This document shows positions 54,767 to 64,000 of a DNA stretch of 64,000 bases, piece by piece. Source of the DNA: Candidatus Mycolicibacterium alkanivorans (GTDB lineage: Bacteria > Actinomycetota > Actinomycetes > Mycobacteriales > Mycobacteriaceae); assembly GCF_022760805.1 (NCBI RefSeq), contig NZ_JAIVFL010000001.1:3286001-3350000 (forward strand). The letters run 5' to 3'. Position numbers and translations under genes: made by a program. The notes beneath the pieces are model-generated. The model was given only the letters and a program-made list of their open reading frames with translations. It was not told where the DNA came from and ran no database searches. Position 1 is the stretch's first letter. Each line of letters starts with the position of its first letter.

Positions 54767-55975
54767 TTAAGCCGCGAATGCCGCCACCGGACCAATCACG
54801 ATGATCGCCGGAGGTCGAATAGCATCGGTGCGAATTCTTCCCGGCGCGTCAACAAGAGTCGTGTGCACGATCCGTTCGGCGGCCGTCGTACCGTGCTGCA
54901 CCACGAGCACCGGTGTTTCCGCAGGTCTGCCGCCTTTCATCAACGCGTCGACGAACAATTCGATGCGTTCGACGGCCATCAACAGAACTAACGTTCCCGA
55001 TAATTGGGCCAGCGCATTCCAATTCACTAACGATTCGGGATGATCGGGCGCCAAATGGCCGCTGACCACCACGAACTCGTGACTCACCCCGCGGTGGGTA
55101 ACCGGAACTCCGGCCATAGCGGGCACGCTTATGGCGCTGGTCACACCCGGCACGACTGTGACGGGAATCCCAGCCTCCGCGCAGGCGAGGACTTCCTCAT
55201 AACCGCGGGCGAACACGAACGGATCGCCGCCTTTGAGACGAACCACGAACTGCCCGGAACGGGCTCGCTGCACCAGGACGTCGTTGATCGCGTCCTGGGC
55301 CATCGCCCGTCCGTAGGGGATCTTGGCGGCGTCGATCACCTCGACGTGCGGACCCAGCTCGGCCAGCAGTTCGGGAGGCGCCAGCCGGTCGGCGACGACG
55401 ACGTCGGCCCGGGCCAGCAAACGACGGCCGCGCACGGTGATCAGCTCCGGGTCGCCGGGGCCGCCGCCGACCAGCGCGACCCCGCCGCGCATGACGTCGG
55501 AAGTGTCGGGGCTGATCGCCCCCTGCTGGAAGGCCTCCCTGATCGCGGAGCGGATCGCCGCCGAGCGGCGGTGCTCACCGCCGGCCAGCACGCCGACCAG
55601 CAGCCCGTCGTGGCCGAAGGAGGCCGGCGTGACGGCGGTGCCCTCGCGGGCTGAGTCGGTGCGCACGCAGAAGATGCGCCGACGCTCCGCCTCCTCGACG
55701 ATCGCGGCGTTGACGGCGGGATCGTCGGTGGCCGCGATCGCGTACCAGGCGCCGTCGAGGTCGCCGTCGCGGTAGTCGCGCAGTTGCAGGGTGATGCCCG
55801 GGTCCTGTTCGGACAGGGCTTCCACGGCGGGGGTCGCCGCGCGGGTGATCACATGAACGTCGGCTCCGGTGCCGATGAGCGTCGGCACCCGCCGCTGGGC
55901 CACCGTCCCGCCGCCGACCACGACGACCTTCTTGCCGGCCAGCCGAAGGCCGACGAGGTAGGCGTTCTCGGTCAC
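54767..55975 (-). CDS. cysG: Siroheme synthase (fused dehydrogenase-SUMT)
   Basis: 402 residues. The N-terminal precorrin-2 dehydrogenase/ferrochelatase part is 'GKKVVVVGGGTVAQRRVPTL'. The C-terminal uroporphyrinogen-III methyltransferase part is 'VALVGGGPGDPELITVRGRRLL', 'LKGGDPFVFARGYEEV' and 'VVPGVTSAISVPAMAGVPVTHR'. It supplies siroheme and the precorrin-2 for cobalamin made with the next genes. The GTG overlaps the cobB stop (GTGA). Confidence 0.95.
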   Translation of the reverse strand: MTENAYLVGLRLAGKKVVVVGGGTVAQRRVPTLIGTGADVHVITRAATPAVEALSEQDPGITLQLRDYRDGDLDGAWYAIAATDDPAVNAAIVEEAERRRIFCVRTDSAREGTAVTPASFGHDGLLVGVLAGGEHRRSAAIRSAIREAFQQGAISPDTSDVMRGGVALVGGGPGDPELITVRGRRLLARADVVVADRLAPPELLAELGPHVEVIDAAKIPYGRAMAQDAINDVLVQRARSGQFVVRLKGGDPFVFARGYEEVLACAEAGIPVTVVPGVTSAISVPAMAGVPVTHRGVSHEFVVVSGHLAPDHPESLVNWNALAQLSGTLVLLMAVERIELFVDALMKGGRPAETPVLVVQHGTTAAERIVHTTLVDAPGRIRTDAIRPPAIIVIGPVAAFAA

Positions 55976-57348
55976 CCGGCGAGTTTAGTAAGCGCGGCCG
56001 CATGACTGACAAACCGAGCGACCGAGCGCGGTTGGGCGGCGGCGTGGGTGTGCAGATACGACGCGTGCACGCCGCCACGAATCGCGCCGTCGTACACCGG
56101 TTCGGAGCCGGGCCCGCGGAACACCCAGGCCCGCTCGCGGTCACCACTGAATTCGACTGTGGTGCGGTGAAATTCATGGCCCACGACCCGCTCCCCCGCA
56201 CGATGCAGCGACGAGTCGGCGACGGCCACCGCGTCGCGATAGCCCAGGGTCAGCCGCGGCGTGAAGCTGGCCGTACCGGGCAGCACCCCGCACATCGGGT
56301 GGCCGTCGAGCTCGTCCATCAGGTAGGCCAGTCCGCCGCACTCGGCCTGCACCGGCCCGCGGTCGGCCAGCGCCTGGATCTGTGCGCGCAGTTCGGTGTT
56401 GGCCGACAGCTCGGTCAGGTAGTGCTCGGGAAATCCGCCGGGCAGCACCAGGGCGGCGCTCTGCGCGGGCAGGCCCTCGCGCAGCGGGTCGAACTCCACG
56501 ACCTGCGCGCCGGCGGCGCGCAGCACTTCGGCGTGCTCGGTGTAGCCGAAGCTGAACGCGCGGCCGGCGGCCATCGCCACCACCGGGTCTCCCGGGACCC
56601 GGTCGCCGACGGCCTGCTCCGGCGCCCACGGCGCGACGTCGACCCGCGACCCGGCCAGCGCCACCACGGCGGCCAGATCGACATGGCGGGCGATCATGGC
56701 GGTCATCGCCGCGACCGCCGAGTGGGCCCGCTCGCCATGCTCGACGGCGGTCACCAGACCGAGGTGGCGAGCGGGCACCGACAGTTCGTCGTGGCGCGGT
56801 ATCGCCCCGAGCACCGGCACCCCGGCACCGTCGCAGGCCTGGCGCAGCACCAGCTCGTGGCGCGGCGAACCGACCCGATTGAGGATCACGCCCGCGATGC
56901 GCACCCCGCGGTGGAATGTCGAAAATCCTTGTAGCACAGCGCCGATGCTCTGGCTCTGGCCGCGGGCGTCGACCACCAGGATGACCGGGGCGCCCAGCAG
57001 CTCGGCCACCTGGGCGGTGGACCCACGGGCCGGCGTGATCGCCCGCTCGTCGATTCGGCCGTCGAAAAGGCCCATCACACCTTCGATCACAGCGATGTCG
57101 GCGTCATCGGAGCCGTGCCGGTACAGCGGTCCGATCAAGTCCTCGCCGACCAGCACCGGATCCAGGTTGCGGCCCGGCCTGCCGGCCGCCAGGCCGTGAT
57201 AGCCGGGGTCGATGAAGTCCGGTCCCACCTTGAACGGCGCCACCCGGTGGGCGGCCTCTCGCAGCGCGCCGATCAAACCTGTTGCGATGGTGGTCTTTCC
57301 GCTGCCCGAAGCCGGGGCACCGATCACCAGGGCCGGCGCGCTCACCAT
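55972..57348 (-). CDS. cobB: Cobyrinate a,c-diamide synthase
   Basis: 458 residues. ATP-binding P-loop 'GAPASGSGKTTIATGLIGAL', then 'FKVGPDFIDPGYH' and 'EGVMGLFDG'. The C-terminal glutamine amidotransferase has the nucleophile Cys in 'VQAECGGLAYLMDEL'. It amidates the a and c side chains of (hydrogeno)cobyrinate. ATG overlaps the cobO stop by 7 nt. Confidence 0.95.
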   Translation of the reverse strand: MVSAPALVIGAPASGSGKTTIATGLIGALREAAHRVAPFKVGPDFIDPGYHGLAAGRPGRNLDPVLVGEDLIGPLYRHGSDDADIAVIEGVMGLFDGRIDERAITPARGSTAQVAELLGAPVILVVDARGQSQSIGAVLQGFSTFHRGVRIAGVILNRVGSPRHELVLRQACDGAGVPVLGAIPRHDELSVPARHLGLVTAVEHGERAHSAVAAMTAMIARHVDLAAVVALAGSRVDVAPWAPEQAVGDRVPGDPVVAMAAGRAFSFGYTEHAEVLRAAGAQVVEFDPLREGLPAQSAALVLPGGFPEHYLTELSANTELRAQIQALADRGPVQAECGGLAYLMDELDGHPMCGVLPGTASFTPRLTLGYRDAVAVADSSLHRAGERVVGHEFHRTTVEFSGDRERAWVFRGPGSEPVYDGAIRGGVHASYLHTHAAAQPRSVARFVSHAAALTKLAG

Positions 57349-57956
57349 TCGATCCCGCGCTGACCCTTGCGACCGACATCCATCGGGTGCTTGACCTTGG
57401 TCATCTCGGTCACCAGGTCGGCGGCGTCGACAAGCTGTTGCGGTGCGTCACGCCCGGTGATGACGACGTGCTGGCCGCCCGGCCGGGAACACAGCACCTC
57501 GACGACCTCGTCGACGGCAACCCACCCCCATTTCAGCGGGAAGGTGAACTCGTCGAGGACGTAGAAGTCGTGGCGTTGTTCACTCAGGCGGCAGGCGATT
57601 TCGGCCCACCCCTCGGCGGCCGCGGCGGCGTGGTCGTCGTCGGATCCCGTCTTGCGCGACCACGACCAGCCGGATCCCATCTTGTGCCACTCGATCGGAC
57701 CGCCGACACCTGTCTCGTCGTGCAGTGCGCCTAATGCGGCGAACGCCGTCTCCTCGCCGACCTTCCACTTCGCGCTCTTGACGAACTGAAAGACGGCCAC
57801 GCTCATCCCGGCGTTCCACGCCCGCAACGCCATTCCGAACGCGGCGGTGGACTTGCCCTTGCCCGGGCCGGTGTGCACGGCGAGCACCGGGGTGTTGCGC
57901 CGGGCGCGTGTGGTCAGACCGTCGTCGGGCACGACGAGCGGGCGGCCCTGCGGCAT
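57342..57956 (-). CDS. cobO: Cob(I)alamin adenosyltransferase (CobA/CobO type)
   Basis: 204 residues, ATP:corrinoid adenosyltransferase. P-loop 'HTGPGKGKSTAAFGMALRAW', 'AVFQFVKSAKWKVGEE', 'FYVLDEFTFPLKWGWV' and 'GRDAPQQLVDAADLVTEM' are typical. It installs the 5'-deoxyadenosyl group. Lies 29 bp after the chelatase gene and is coupled to cobB. Confidence 0.95.
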   Translation of the reverse strand: MPQGRPLVVPDDGLTTRARRNTPVLAVHTGPGKGKSTAAFGMALRAWNAGMSVAVFQFVKSAKWKVGEETAFAALGALHDETGVGGPIEWHKMGSGWSWSRKTGSDDDHAAAAAEGWAEIACRLSEQRHDFYVLDEFTFPLKWGWVAVDEVVEVLCSRPGGQHVVITGRDAPQQLVDAADLVTEMTKVKHPMDVGRKGQRGIEW

Positions 57957-57985
57957 CGGCGATCCCCTCTCCGGCTCAGTCGGCG

Positions 57986-59806
57986 TCAGGCGACACGGCG
58001 CACAGCCTGCGCCAAATAGTCTGCGCGCAGCTGCTCCAGCCGCATCACCGGGGCCTGCAGCTGCACGGCCAGCTCACCGGCCAGGCCCAGCCGGACGTAG
58101 GACGTCTCGCAGTCCACCACCACCGCGGCCGCGCCTTCGGCCACCAGGAGCTGCGCCGCGCAACGGCTGCGCCCCAACGGATCCGGACCGCCGGTGGCAC
58201 GCCCGTCGGTGAGCACCACCACCAGCGGGCGGCGGGTGCGGTCGCGTACCCGCTCGCGGACGACGATGTCGCGGGCGGCCAGCAGGCCCCTCGCCAGCGG
58301 TGTGGTGCCGCCGGTGTCGAAGCGGGTCAGCCGCCGTGAGGCGATGTGGGCCGAGGTCGTCGGGGGCAGCAGGACCCGGGCGTCGTCCCCGCGGAAGGTG
58401 ACCACCGCCACCTTGTCGCGGCGCTGGTAGGCGTCGCGCAGCAGTGACAGCGCCGCACCCGTGACGGCCGACATGCGGTCGCGGGCGGCCATCGAGCCGG
58501 AGGCGTCGACGACGAAGATCACCAGGTTGCCCTCGCGGCCGACGCGCACGGCTGTGCGGATGTCGTCGGGGTGCGGGCGCAGCCTGCCGTTGCCGGCCGC
58601 GGCGAGCAGGGTGGCGAACAAATGCAGGCCGTGTCCGGTCTCGACGTCGTCGGTGGCGGTGATGACGGCGCCGCTGCGGTTGCGGGCCCGCGACCGGCGC
58701 CCCGGGGTGCCCTCCCCGACACCGGGCACGATCAACGCCTGGGTCCGGAAGGTCTCCGCGGGCGGCGCGGACGGGCGCGTGGTCGACGACGAATTCTGTT
58801 GTGGCGCAGCATGTCCGGAGTCGCCATCGGCCGACTGGCCGCCGTCCGGCGGGTCGGGGTCGGGTTCGGGCTCGGGGCCGCTGTCGGCGGTGGCGGCCAG
58901 TGCCTCGTCGAGCTGAGCCGGGTCGATGCCGGGGTCGTCGAACGGATCGCGCCGCCGCCGGTGCGGCAGCGCAAGCTCGGCGGCGACTCGGATGTCCTCT
59001 TCGGCAACGGTCTCGGCCCCGCGCCACGCGGCATGGGCGACCGCGGTGCGGGCCACCACCAAGTCCGCCCGCATCCCGTCGACGTCGAACGCCGCACACA
59101 GCGCGGCGATCCGGTGCAGTTCGGCGTCGGGCAGTGTCACCTCGGCCACCCGTGCCCGGGCGGCGGCGATGCGCGCCGCGAGGTCGCGGTCCTGTTCGGC
59201 GTAGCGGGCGGCGAACTTGACCGGGTCGGCCTCGTAGGCCAACCGCGCTCGGATCACCTCGGTGCGCACGCTCACCTCTCGGGAGGCGTGTACGTCGACA
59301 GTCAGCCCGAACCGGTCGAGCAGCTGCGGACGCAGTTCGCCCTCTTCGGGATTCATGGTGCCGATCAACACGAACCGGGCCTCGTGGGAGTGCGAGACGC
59401 CGTCGCGCTCGATGTGCACCCGGCCCATCGCGGCCGCGTCGAGCATGATGTCGACGAGGTGATCGTGCAACAGGTTGACCTCGTCGACGTAGAGCACGCC
59501 GCCGTGGGCGCGGGCCAACAGGCCCGGGGAGAACGCGTGCTCGCCGTCGCGCAGCACCTTCTGCAGGTCCAGTGAGCCGACCACCCGGTCCTCGGTGGCA
59601 CCGATCGGCAGCTCCACCAGCCGCGAGCCGGTGTCGACGTCGGCCAGTACTGCGGCCAGCGCGCGCACCGCCGTCGACTTCGCGGTGCCCTTCTCGCCGC
59701 GGATCAGCACGCCGCCGATCTCGGGGCGAACCGCGCACAGCACCAGCGCCAGCCGCAGCCGGTCGTGACCGACGATCGCGCTGAACGGATAGGCGGGAGC
59801 GCTCAC
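57986..59806 (-). CDS. Mg/Co-chelatase-type ATPase with VWA domain
   Basis: 606 residues (Rv2850c 629). A ChlI-like AAA domain has Walker A '[19 protein letters not shown]', Walker B '[21 protein letters not shown]', and sensor '[17 protein letters not shown]'. A Pro/Asp-rich linker follows, then a ChlD-like VWA with MIDAS '[15 protein letters not shown]'. It probably powers cobalt insertion with a CobN elsewhere, since it sits in the cob/siroheme operon. The GTG overlaps the GNAT stop (GTGA). Confidence 0.9.
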   Translation of the reverse strand: MSAPAYPFSAIVGHDRLRLALVLCAVRPEIGGVLIRGEKGTAKSTAVRALAAVLADVDTGSRLVELPIGATEDRVVGSLDLQKVLRDGEHAFSPGLLARAHGGVLYVDEVNLLHDHLVDIMLDAAAMGRVHIERDGVSHSHEARFVLIGTMNPEEGELRPQLLDRFGLTVDVHASREVSVRTEVIRARLAYEADPVKFAARYAEQDRDLAARIAAARARVAEVTLPDAELHRIAALCAAFDVDGMRADLVVARTAVAHAAWRGAETVAEEDIRVAAELALPHRRRRDPFDDPGIDPAQLDEALAATADSGPEPEPDPDPPDGGQSADGDSGHAAPQQNSSSTTRPSAPPAETFRTQALIVPGVGEGTPGRRSRARNRSGAVITATDDVETGHGLHLFATLLAAAGNGRLRPHPDDIRTAVRVGREGNLVIFVVDASGSMAARDRMSAVTGAALSLLRDAYQRRDKVAVVTFRGDDARVLLPPTTSAHIASRRLTRFDTGGTTPLARGLLAARDIVVRERVRDRTRRPLVVVLTDGRATGGPDPLGRSRCAAQLLVAEGAAAVVVDCETSYVRLGLAGELAVQLQAPVMRLEQLRADYLAQAVRRVA

Positions 59807-60258
59807 GGCGCGCTGTTCTTGAGCATCGGCACGTGCGGAATCCCGTCCTCGACGAACTCGTCGCCGTCGACGACGAAGCCGCGCCGAGCGTACATGTCGG
59901 CGAGGTAGGTCTGGGCGTTGATCCGGCAGGGATGGTCGCCGACGTCGGCCAGCGCGGCCTGCATCAACCGCGTGGCGTGGCCCTGGCTGCGGGCGGCACG
60001 ACGGGTGCAGACCCGCCCGATGCGGAAGGCCTTCTGCCCGCCGGCGTGCTCCTCCATGAGCCGCAGCGTGGAGATCACCGCGCCGTCGGGCTGCTCGAGC
60101 CAGAAGTGCCGGGTTTCGGCCAGCAGGTCACGGCCGTCGAGTTCCGGGTAGGGGCAGGCCTGTTCGACCACGAACACCTCGACCCGCAACTTGAGCAGCT
60201 CGTAGAGCGCGGCGGCGTCGAGGTCCTTGGCCCAGGAGCGGCGCAGCGCGACCGTCAC
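59803..60258 (-). CDS. GNAT-family (ElaA-like) N-acetyltransferase
   Basis: 151 residues, GNAT fold. '[27 protein letters not shown]' is the ElaA-type start, and the acetyl-CoA loop is '[21 protein letters not shown]'. C-terminal '[25 protein letters not shown]' is conserved. Substrate unknown. Ortholog of Rv2851c. GTG overlaps the mqo stop (GTGA). Confidence 0.9.
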   Translation of the reverse strand: MTVALRRSWAKDLDAAALYELLKLRVEVFVVEQACPYPELDGRDLLAETRHFWLEQPDGAVISTLRLMEEHAGGQKAFRIGRVCTRRAARSQGHATRLMQAALADVGDHPCRINAQTYLADMYARRGFVVDGDEFVEDGIPHVPMLKNSAP

Positions 60259-61817
60259 ACCACCCCTGCCGGCTCCGGATCACCGATGGCCGGGGCGGAG
60301 TCCGAGCCGACAGCCTCGCCGTCCCGACCCGCGTCGGTACCGCTTTCCAGGCCCAGCACCTTGGTGCCGTACGCCCAGACCTCGTGGAAGAGATCGGGGT
60401 TCTCGGAGAGCTTGACGCCCAGCGACGGCACCATCTCCTTGAGCCTGGGCTCCCAGCCGCGGTAGCGGTCGGAGAAGCACCGCTCCAGCACCTCGATCAT
60501 CGCCGGGACCGCGGTCGAGGCGCCCGGGGACGCGCCGAGCAGGCCGGCGATGGAGCCGTCGGCGGCGGCCAGCACAGTGGTGCCGAACTCGAGCACGCCG
60601 AGCTTCTTCGGATCGCGGCGGATCACCTGCACCCGCTGGCCGGCGATATCCAGCTCCCAATCGGAATCCTTTGCACTGGGGGCGAATTCGCGCAGGGTGT
60701 CCACCCGGTCGGCTTCGCTGAGCGCCAGCTGGCCGACGAGGTACTTCACCAGGCCGAGCTCGGTGAGACCCACACCGATCATCGACGCGAGGTTGTTGGG
60801 CCTGACCGACAGCGGCAGGTCGGTGACCTTGCCCTCCTTGAGGAACTTCGGCGACCAGCCCGCGAACGGGCCGAACAGCAGCCACGAGCGGCCGTTGATC
60901 ACGCGGGCGTCCAGGTGTGGCACCGACATCGGCGGCGCGCCCAGCGGCGGCAGGCCGTAGACCTTGGCCTGGTGCGCGGCCGCCAGCGCCGCGTCGCCGG
61001 TCCGCAGCCACTGACCGCTGACCGGGAACCCGCCGAAGCCCTTGGCCTCGTCGATGCCGGCCTTCTGCAGCAGCGGCAGCGCGCCACCGCCGGCGCCGAC
61101 GAACACGAACTTGGCCGACAGCTTGCGCTTGAGACTCGTGCGGCGGTTGACCACCTTGACCGTCCAGCTGCCGTCGGACTCCTTGTGCAGGTCGCGCACG
61201 TCGTGGCCGAACAGCGTGGTCATCCCGCGCTCGGTGCCGTAGCCGAGCAGCTGGCGGGTCAGCGACCCGAAGTCGACGTCAGTACCGTCCTGCGTCCAGT
61301 TCAGGGCGACCGGCTCGGAGAAGTCCCGGCCCGTGGCCATCAGCGGCAGCCGGCGGGAGAACTCGTCGGCGCCGTCGATGAACTCCATCGTCGCGAACAG
61401 CGGATTGCGCACCAGGGTGTCGCGTCGGCGGCGCAGATAGTCGATGTGCTGGGCACCGTGGACGAAGCTGACGTGCGGAACCGGGTTCAGGAAACTGCGG
61501 ACGTCGGGCAGGATGGCGTTCCGGTGGGCGTAGGCCCAGAACTGGCGAGTGACCTGGAACTGCTCGTTGACGTGGACGGCCTTGGCGATCTCGACGCTGC
61601 CGTCGGGGTTCTGCGGGGTGTAGTTGAGCTCACAGAGCGCGGAGTGCCCGGTGCCGGCGTTGTTCCAGGGGTCGCTACTCTCGGCGGCGGCGGCGTCGAG
61701 GCGTTCCACGAGAGTGATAGACCAATCGGGTTCAAGCAGCCGCAGCAGGGCGCCCAGTGTGGCGCTCATGATTCCCGCCCCAACCAGCACGACATCGGTC
61801 TTGGTGATATCTGACAC
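60255..61817 (-). CDS. mqo: Malate:quinone oxidoreductase
   Basis: 520 residues (M. tuberculosis 493). FAD-binding '[20 protein letters not shown]' at the N-terminus, '[15 protein letters not shown]', '[17 protein letters not shown]' and '[19 protein letters not shown]'. It oxidises malate and passes electrons to menaquinone. The last ~25 residues form a Glu/Asp/Pro-rich extension not seen in the shorter ortholog. GTG start, divergent from the hydrolase gene. Confidence 0.95.
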   Translation of the reverse strand: MSDITKTDVVLVGAGIMSATLGALLRLLEPDWSITLVERLDAAAAESSDPWNNAGTGHSALCELNYTPQNPDGSVEIAKAVHVNEQFQVTRQFWAYAHRNAILPDVRSFLNPVPHVSFVHGAQHIDYLRRRRDTLVRNPLFATMEFIDGADEFSRRLPLMATGRDFSEPVALNWTQDGTDVDFGSLTRQLLGYGTERGMTTLFGHDVRDLHKESDGSWTVKVVNRRTSLKRKLSAKFVFVGAGGGALPLLQKAGIDEAKGFGGFPVSGQWLRTGDAALAAAHQAKVYGLPPLGAPPMSVPHLDARVINGRSWLLFGPFAGWSPKFLKEGKVTDLPLSVRPNNLASMIGVGLTELGLVKYLVGQLALSEADRVDTLREFAPSAKDSDWELDIAGQRVQVIRRDPKKLGVLEFGTTVLAAADGSIAGLLGASPGASTAVPAMIEVLERCFSDRYRGWEPRLKEMVPSLGVKLSENPDLFHEVWAYGTKVLGLESGTDAGRDGEAVGSDSAPAIGDPEPAGVV

Positions 61818-61949
61818 CGGTCCGTCGTCCTTTTCTTGTGACAGCTGTACTAGATGTCAGGTTATCCCTAGCCACCCGGATCTATACGGTCGAGTCACCA
61901 GCACCACACCCCGGTCGTGCCCACTGCGCGCGCGACTAATGTGAGCCTT

Positions 61950-62966
61950 GTGACGGCAGCGCGGGCCGAGTGGGCTGATGACGTCCTTCCCGGTTACCAG
62001 CAGACCAGCCTGGCGCTTGGGCCAGACCCCGACGGCGAGGGTGACCTGTTCGCCACCCTGGTGCGCCGCGGCGACTCGGCACCCACCGCGCACACCGTGC
62101 TCGCGGTGCACGGCTTCACCGACTATTTCTTCAACACCGAGCTCGCCGACCAGTTCGCCGGCCATGGGTTCCGCTTCTACGCCCTGGATCAACACAAGTG
62201 CGGCCGGTCCTGGCGCGACGGCCAGACCCCGCATTTCACCACCGACCTGGCCCGCTACGACCGGGAGCTGGAACGTGCGACGGCGATCATCACCGCCGAG
62301 AACCCCGGCACCCGAGTGCTGGTGTACGGGCATTCGGCGGGCGGGCTGATCGTGTCGCTGTGGCTGGACCGGGTACGCCGGCGCAAAGCAACGGCGGCGC
62401 TGTCGCTGGCGGGGCTGGTGCTCAACAGCCCGTGGCTGGACCTGCACGGGCCGGCGATCCTGCGGACCCGGCTGACGTCGACCGCCATCGGGGCGCTGTC
62501 GCGGGTGGGCAAGACCACGGTGGTGCGCGGCACCGGCAAGGGCGGCTACGGGTTGACCCTGCACCGCGAGTACCACGGCGAGTTCGAGTACAACCTGCAG
62601 TGGAAGCCGTTGGGCGGATTCCCGGTGACGTTCGGCTGGATTCACGCCATCCGGCGAGGTCAGGCCACCCTGCACCGCGGGTTGGACGTAGGAATGCCCA
62701 ACCTGATCCTGCGCTCGGATCACAGCGTGCGCGAGACCGCCGACCCCGCCACCATGCAACGCGGGGACGCCGTCCTCGACGTCACGCAGATCGCCCGTTG
62801 GGCCGGCTGCATCGGCAACCACTCGACCGTGGTGCCGATCCCCGACGCCAAGCACGACGTGTTCCTGTCGCTGGCCGAACCTCGGGCGGCGGCCTACCGC
62901 GAGCTGGGCCGCTGGCTCGACTTCTATCTCGCGCACCTCGACACGGCCACCGCGGGCCGAGAATAA
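61950..62966 (+). CDS. Alpha/beta hydrolase (Rv2854-like)
   Basis: 338 residues of the serine aminopeptidase/monoacylglycerol-lipase-like type. 'VLAVHGFTDYFFNTELADQF', 'FYALDQHKCGRSW', nucleophile elbow 'VLVYGHSAGGLIVSLW', and the catalytic His in 'DAKHDVFLS' are visible. Substrate unknown. A -10-like TAATGT lies just before the GTG, so translation may be leaderless; GTG 61941 is an alternative. Confidence 0.87.
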   Translation: MTAARAEWADDVLPGYQQTSLALGPDPDGEGDLFATLVRRGDSAPTAHTVLAVHGFTDYFFNTELADQFAGHGFRFYALDQHKCGRSWRDGQTPHFTTDLARYDRELERATAIITAENPGTRVLVYGHSAGGLIVSLWLDRVRRRKATAALSLAGLVLNSPWLDLHGPAILRTRLTSTAIGALSRVGKTTVVRGTGKGGYGLTLHREYHGEFEYNLQWKPLGGFPVTFGWIHAIRRGQATLHRGLDVGMPNLILRSDHSVRETADPATMQRGDAVLDVTQIARWAGCIGNHSTVVPIPDAKHDVFLSLAEPRAAAYRELGRWLDFYLAHLDTATAGRE

Positions 62967-62975
62967 GGGGACCTG

Positions 62976-64000
62976 GTGGAGCGCTTTGATCTGGCGATCA
63001 TCGGAACCGGTTCGGGCAACAGCATTCTCGACGAACGTTATGCCGACAAGAAGGTCGCGATCTGCGAGCAGGGTGTGTTCGGCGGAACCTGCCTGAACGT
63101 CGGCTGCATCCCGACCAAGATGTTCGTCTACGCCGCCGAGGTCGCCCGGACCGTGCGCGAGGCCGCGCGCTACGGCGTGGACGCCCACATCGACGGGGTG
63201 CGCTGGAGCGACATCGTGTCGCGGGTGTTCGGCCGCATCGACCCGCTGGCGATGGGCGGTGAGCACTACCGGCGCTCCTCCCCCAATGTCACGGTGTACG
63301 ACAGCCACACGACCTTCGCCGGGCGCGCCGAGAACGGTTACCGGCTGCGTACCGAGAAGGGTGAGGAGTTCACCGCCGAGCAGGTGGTCATCGCCGCCGG
63401 CGCGCGCGCGCTGGTTCCCGATGCGATCGCCGGATGCGGCGTCGAGTACCACACCAGCGACACCGTCATGCGCATCGCGGAGCTGCCCGAACACCTGGTG
63501 ATCATCGGCGGCGGGTTCGTCGCCGCCGAGTTCGCGCACGTCTTCTCCGCACTGGGGTCGCGCGTCACGCTGGTGGTCCGCGGCAGCGCACTGCTGTCGC
63601 ACTGCGACGACACGATTTGCGAACGGTTCACCGACATCGCCGGCAAGAAGTGGGAGATCCGCAGCCACCGCAACGTGATCGGCGCGCGTCACGAGGGCGC
63701 GCAGACCGTCGTCGAACTCGACGACGGCTCGACGGTGCAGGCCGACGCGGTGCTGGTGGCCACCGGGCGGATCCCCAACGGCGACCTGCTCAACCTCGAG
63801 TCGGTGGGCGTCGAACCGCGGGACGGCCGCGTGGTGGTCGACGACTACCAGAGGACCACGGCGCGAGGCGTTTTCGCGCTCGGCGACGTGTGCTCGCCGT
63901 ACCAGCTCAAGCACGTCGCCAACCACGAGGCCCGGGTGGTCAAGCACAACCTGCTGCAGGACTGGGACGACACCGATGCGCTGATGCGGTCGGATCACCG
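62976..64000 (+). CDS. mtr: Mycothione reductase (3'-truncated)
   Basis: NADPH-dependent FAD disulfide reductase that regenerates mycothiol from mycothione. The N-terminus is 'RFDLAIIGTGSGNSILDE', followed by the redox-active Cys pair in 'GGTCLNVGCIPTKMFVYAAE'. The NADPH-binding 'LVIIGGGFVAAEFAHVFSAL' and the FAD 'GVFALGDVCSPYQLKHVANHE' are present. About 340 of ~460 residues are in the window; the interface domain with the catalytic His is cut off. GTG start with AAGGGG upstream. Confidence 0.95.
   Translation, partial: MERFDLAIIGTGSGNSILDERYADKKVAICEQGVFGGTCLNVGCIPTKMFVYAAEVARTVREAARYGVDAHIDGVRWSDIVSRVFGRIDPLAMGGEHYRRSSPNVTVYDSHTTFAGRAENGYRLRTEKGEEFTAEQVVIAAGARALVPDAIAGCGVEYHTSDTVMRIAELPEHLVIIGGGFVAAEFAHVFSALGSRVTLVVRGSALLSHCDDTICERFTDIAGKKWEIRSHRNVIGARHEGAQTVVELDDGSTVQADAVLVATGRIPNGDLLNLESVGVEPRDGRVVVDDYQRTTARGVFALGDVCSPYQLKHVANHEARVVKHNLLQDWDDTDALMRSDH

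Noticed and set aside
61857..63998. 713-codon minus-strand frame across the hydrolase and mtr
   Set aside because: Antisense shadow of two well supported plus-strand genes.

Overview
The window is chromosomal DNA of a mycobacterium (Mycobacteriaceae). GC content is high, GTG and TTG starts and 4-nt ATGA/GTGA gene overlaps are common, and both flanks follow the order known from Mycobacterium tuberculosis: left flank Rv2779c-ald-Rv2781c-pepR-gpsI-rpsO-ribF-truB-pptT-Rv2795c; right flank dinF-nrnA-rbfA-infB-ylxR-nusA-rimP-Rv2843-Rv2844-proS-efpA-cysG-cobB-cobO-Rv2850c-GNAT-mqo-Rv2854-mtr.

Between these flanks (about 14.8-40.8 kb) lies accessory DNA that reads as a one-carbon/short-alkane oxidation island. 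Its centre is a minus-strand operon of six genes encoding a complete soluble methane monooxygenase-like enzyme in the order mmoX-mmoY-mmoB-mmoD-mmoC-mmoZ: hydroxylase alpha, beta and gamma subunits, regulatory protein, MmoD-like protein and reductase. All six diiron ligands of the alpha subunit are present. Upstream on the same strand are an aldehyde dehydrogenase, a DUF779 protein and a GAF-domain regulator. On the other side are an iron-dependent alcohol dehydrogenase and a NarX/NarL-type two-component system. A plus-strand operon carries an NDMA-type methanol dehydrogenase, a MoxR ATPase, a VWA (CoxE-like) protein and a SAM methyltransferase that may act on mycofactocin. Beside it lie a mycofactocin precursor gene (mftA), a mycofactocin glycosyltransferase (mftF), the tail of an SDR gene and an acetyl-CoA synthetase. 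Together these could turn methane or short alkanes into alcohol (MMO), aldehyde (methanol dehydrogenase with mycofactocin) and acid (aldehyde dehydrogenase). The substrate cannot be decided from sequence.

Related systems are the SmoXYB1C1Z enzyme of Mycobacterium chubuense NBB4 (C2-C4 substrates) and the methanotrophic mycobacterium reported from a sulfidic cave. The linkage of MMO, methanol dehydrogenase, MoxR/VWA and a reduced mftA-mftF cassette, together with a repeated ~55-bp element upstream of mftA and the methanol dehydrogenase, is the most notable content.

The left flank also holds a relic of an acyl-CoA dehydrogenase/P450 locus before truB, a TetR regulator, a Ser/Pro-rich secreted protein, and a divergent pair (TIGR03086-like protein and CGNR zinc-finger protein) with a clear operator. 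A secretory lipase-like gene closes the island. infB on the right flank is split by two single-base homopolymer shifts, most likely sequence errors. No tRNA, rRNA, CRISPR array or insertion sequence was recognised.
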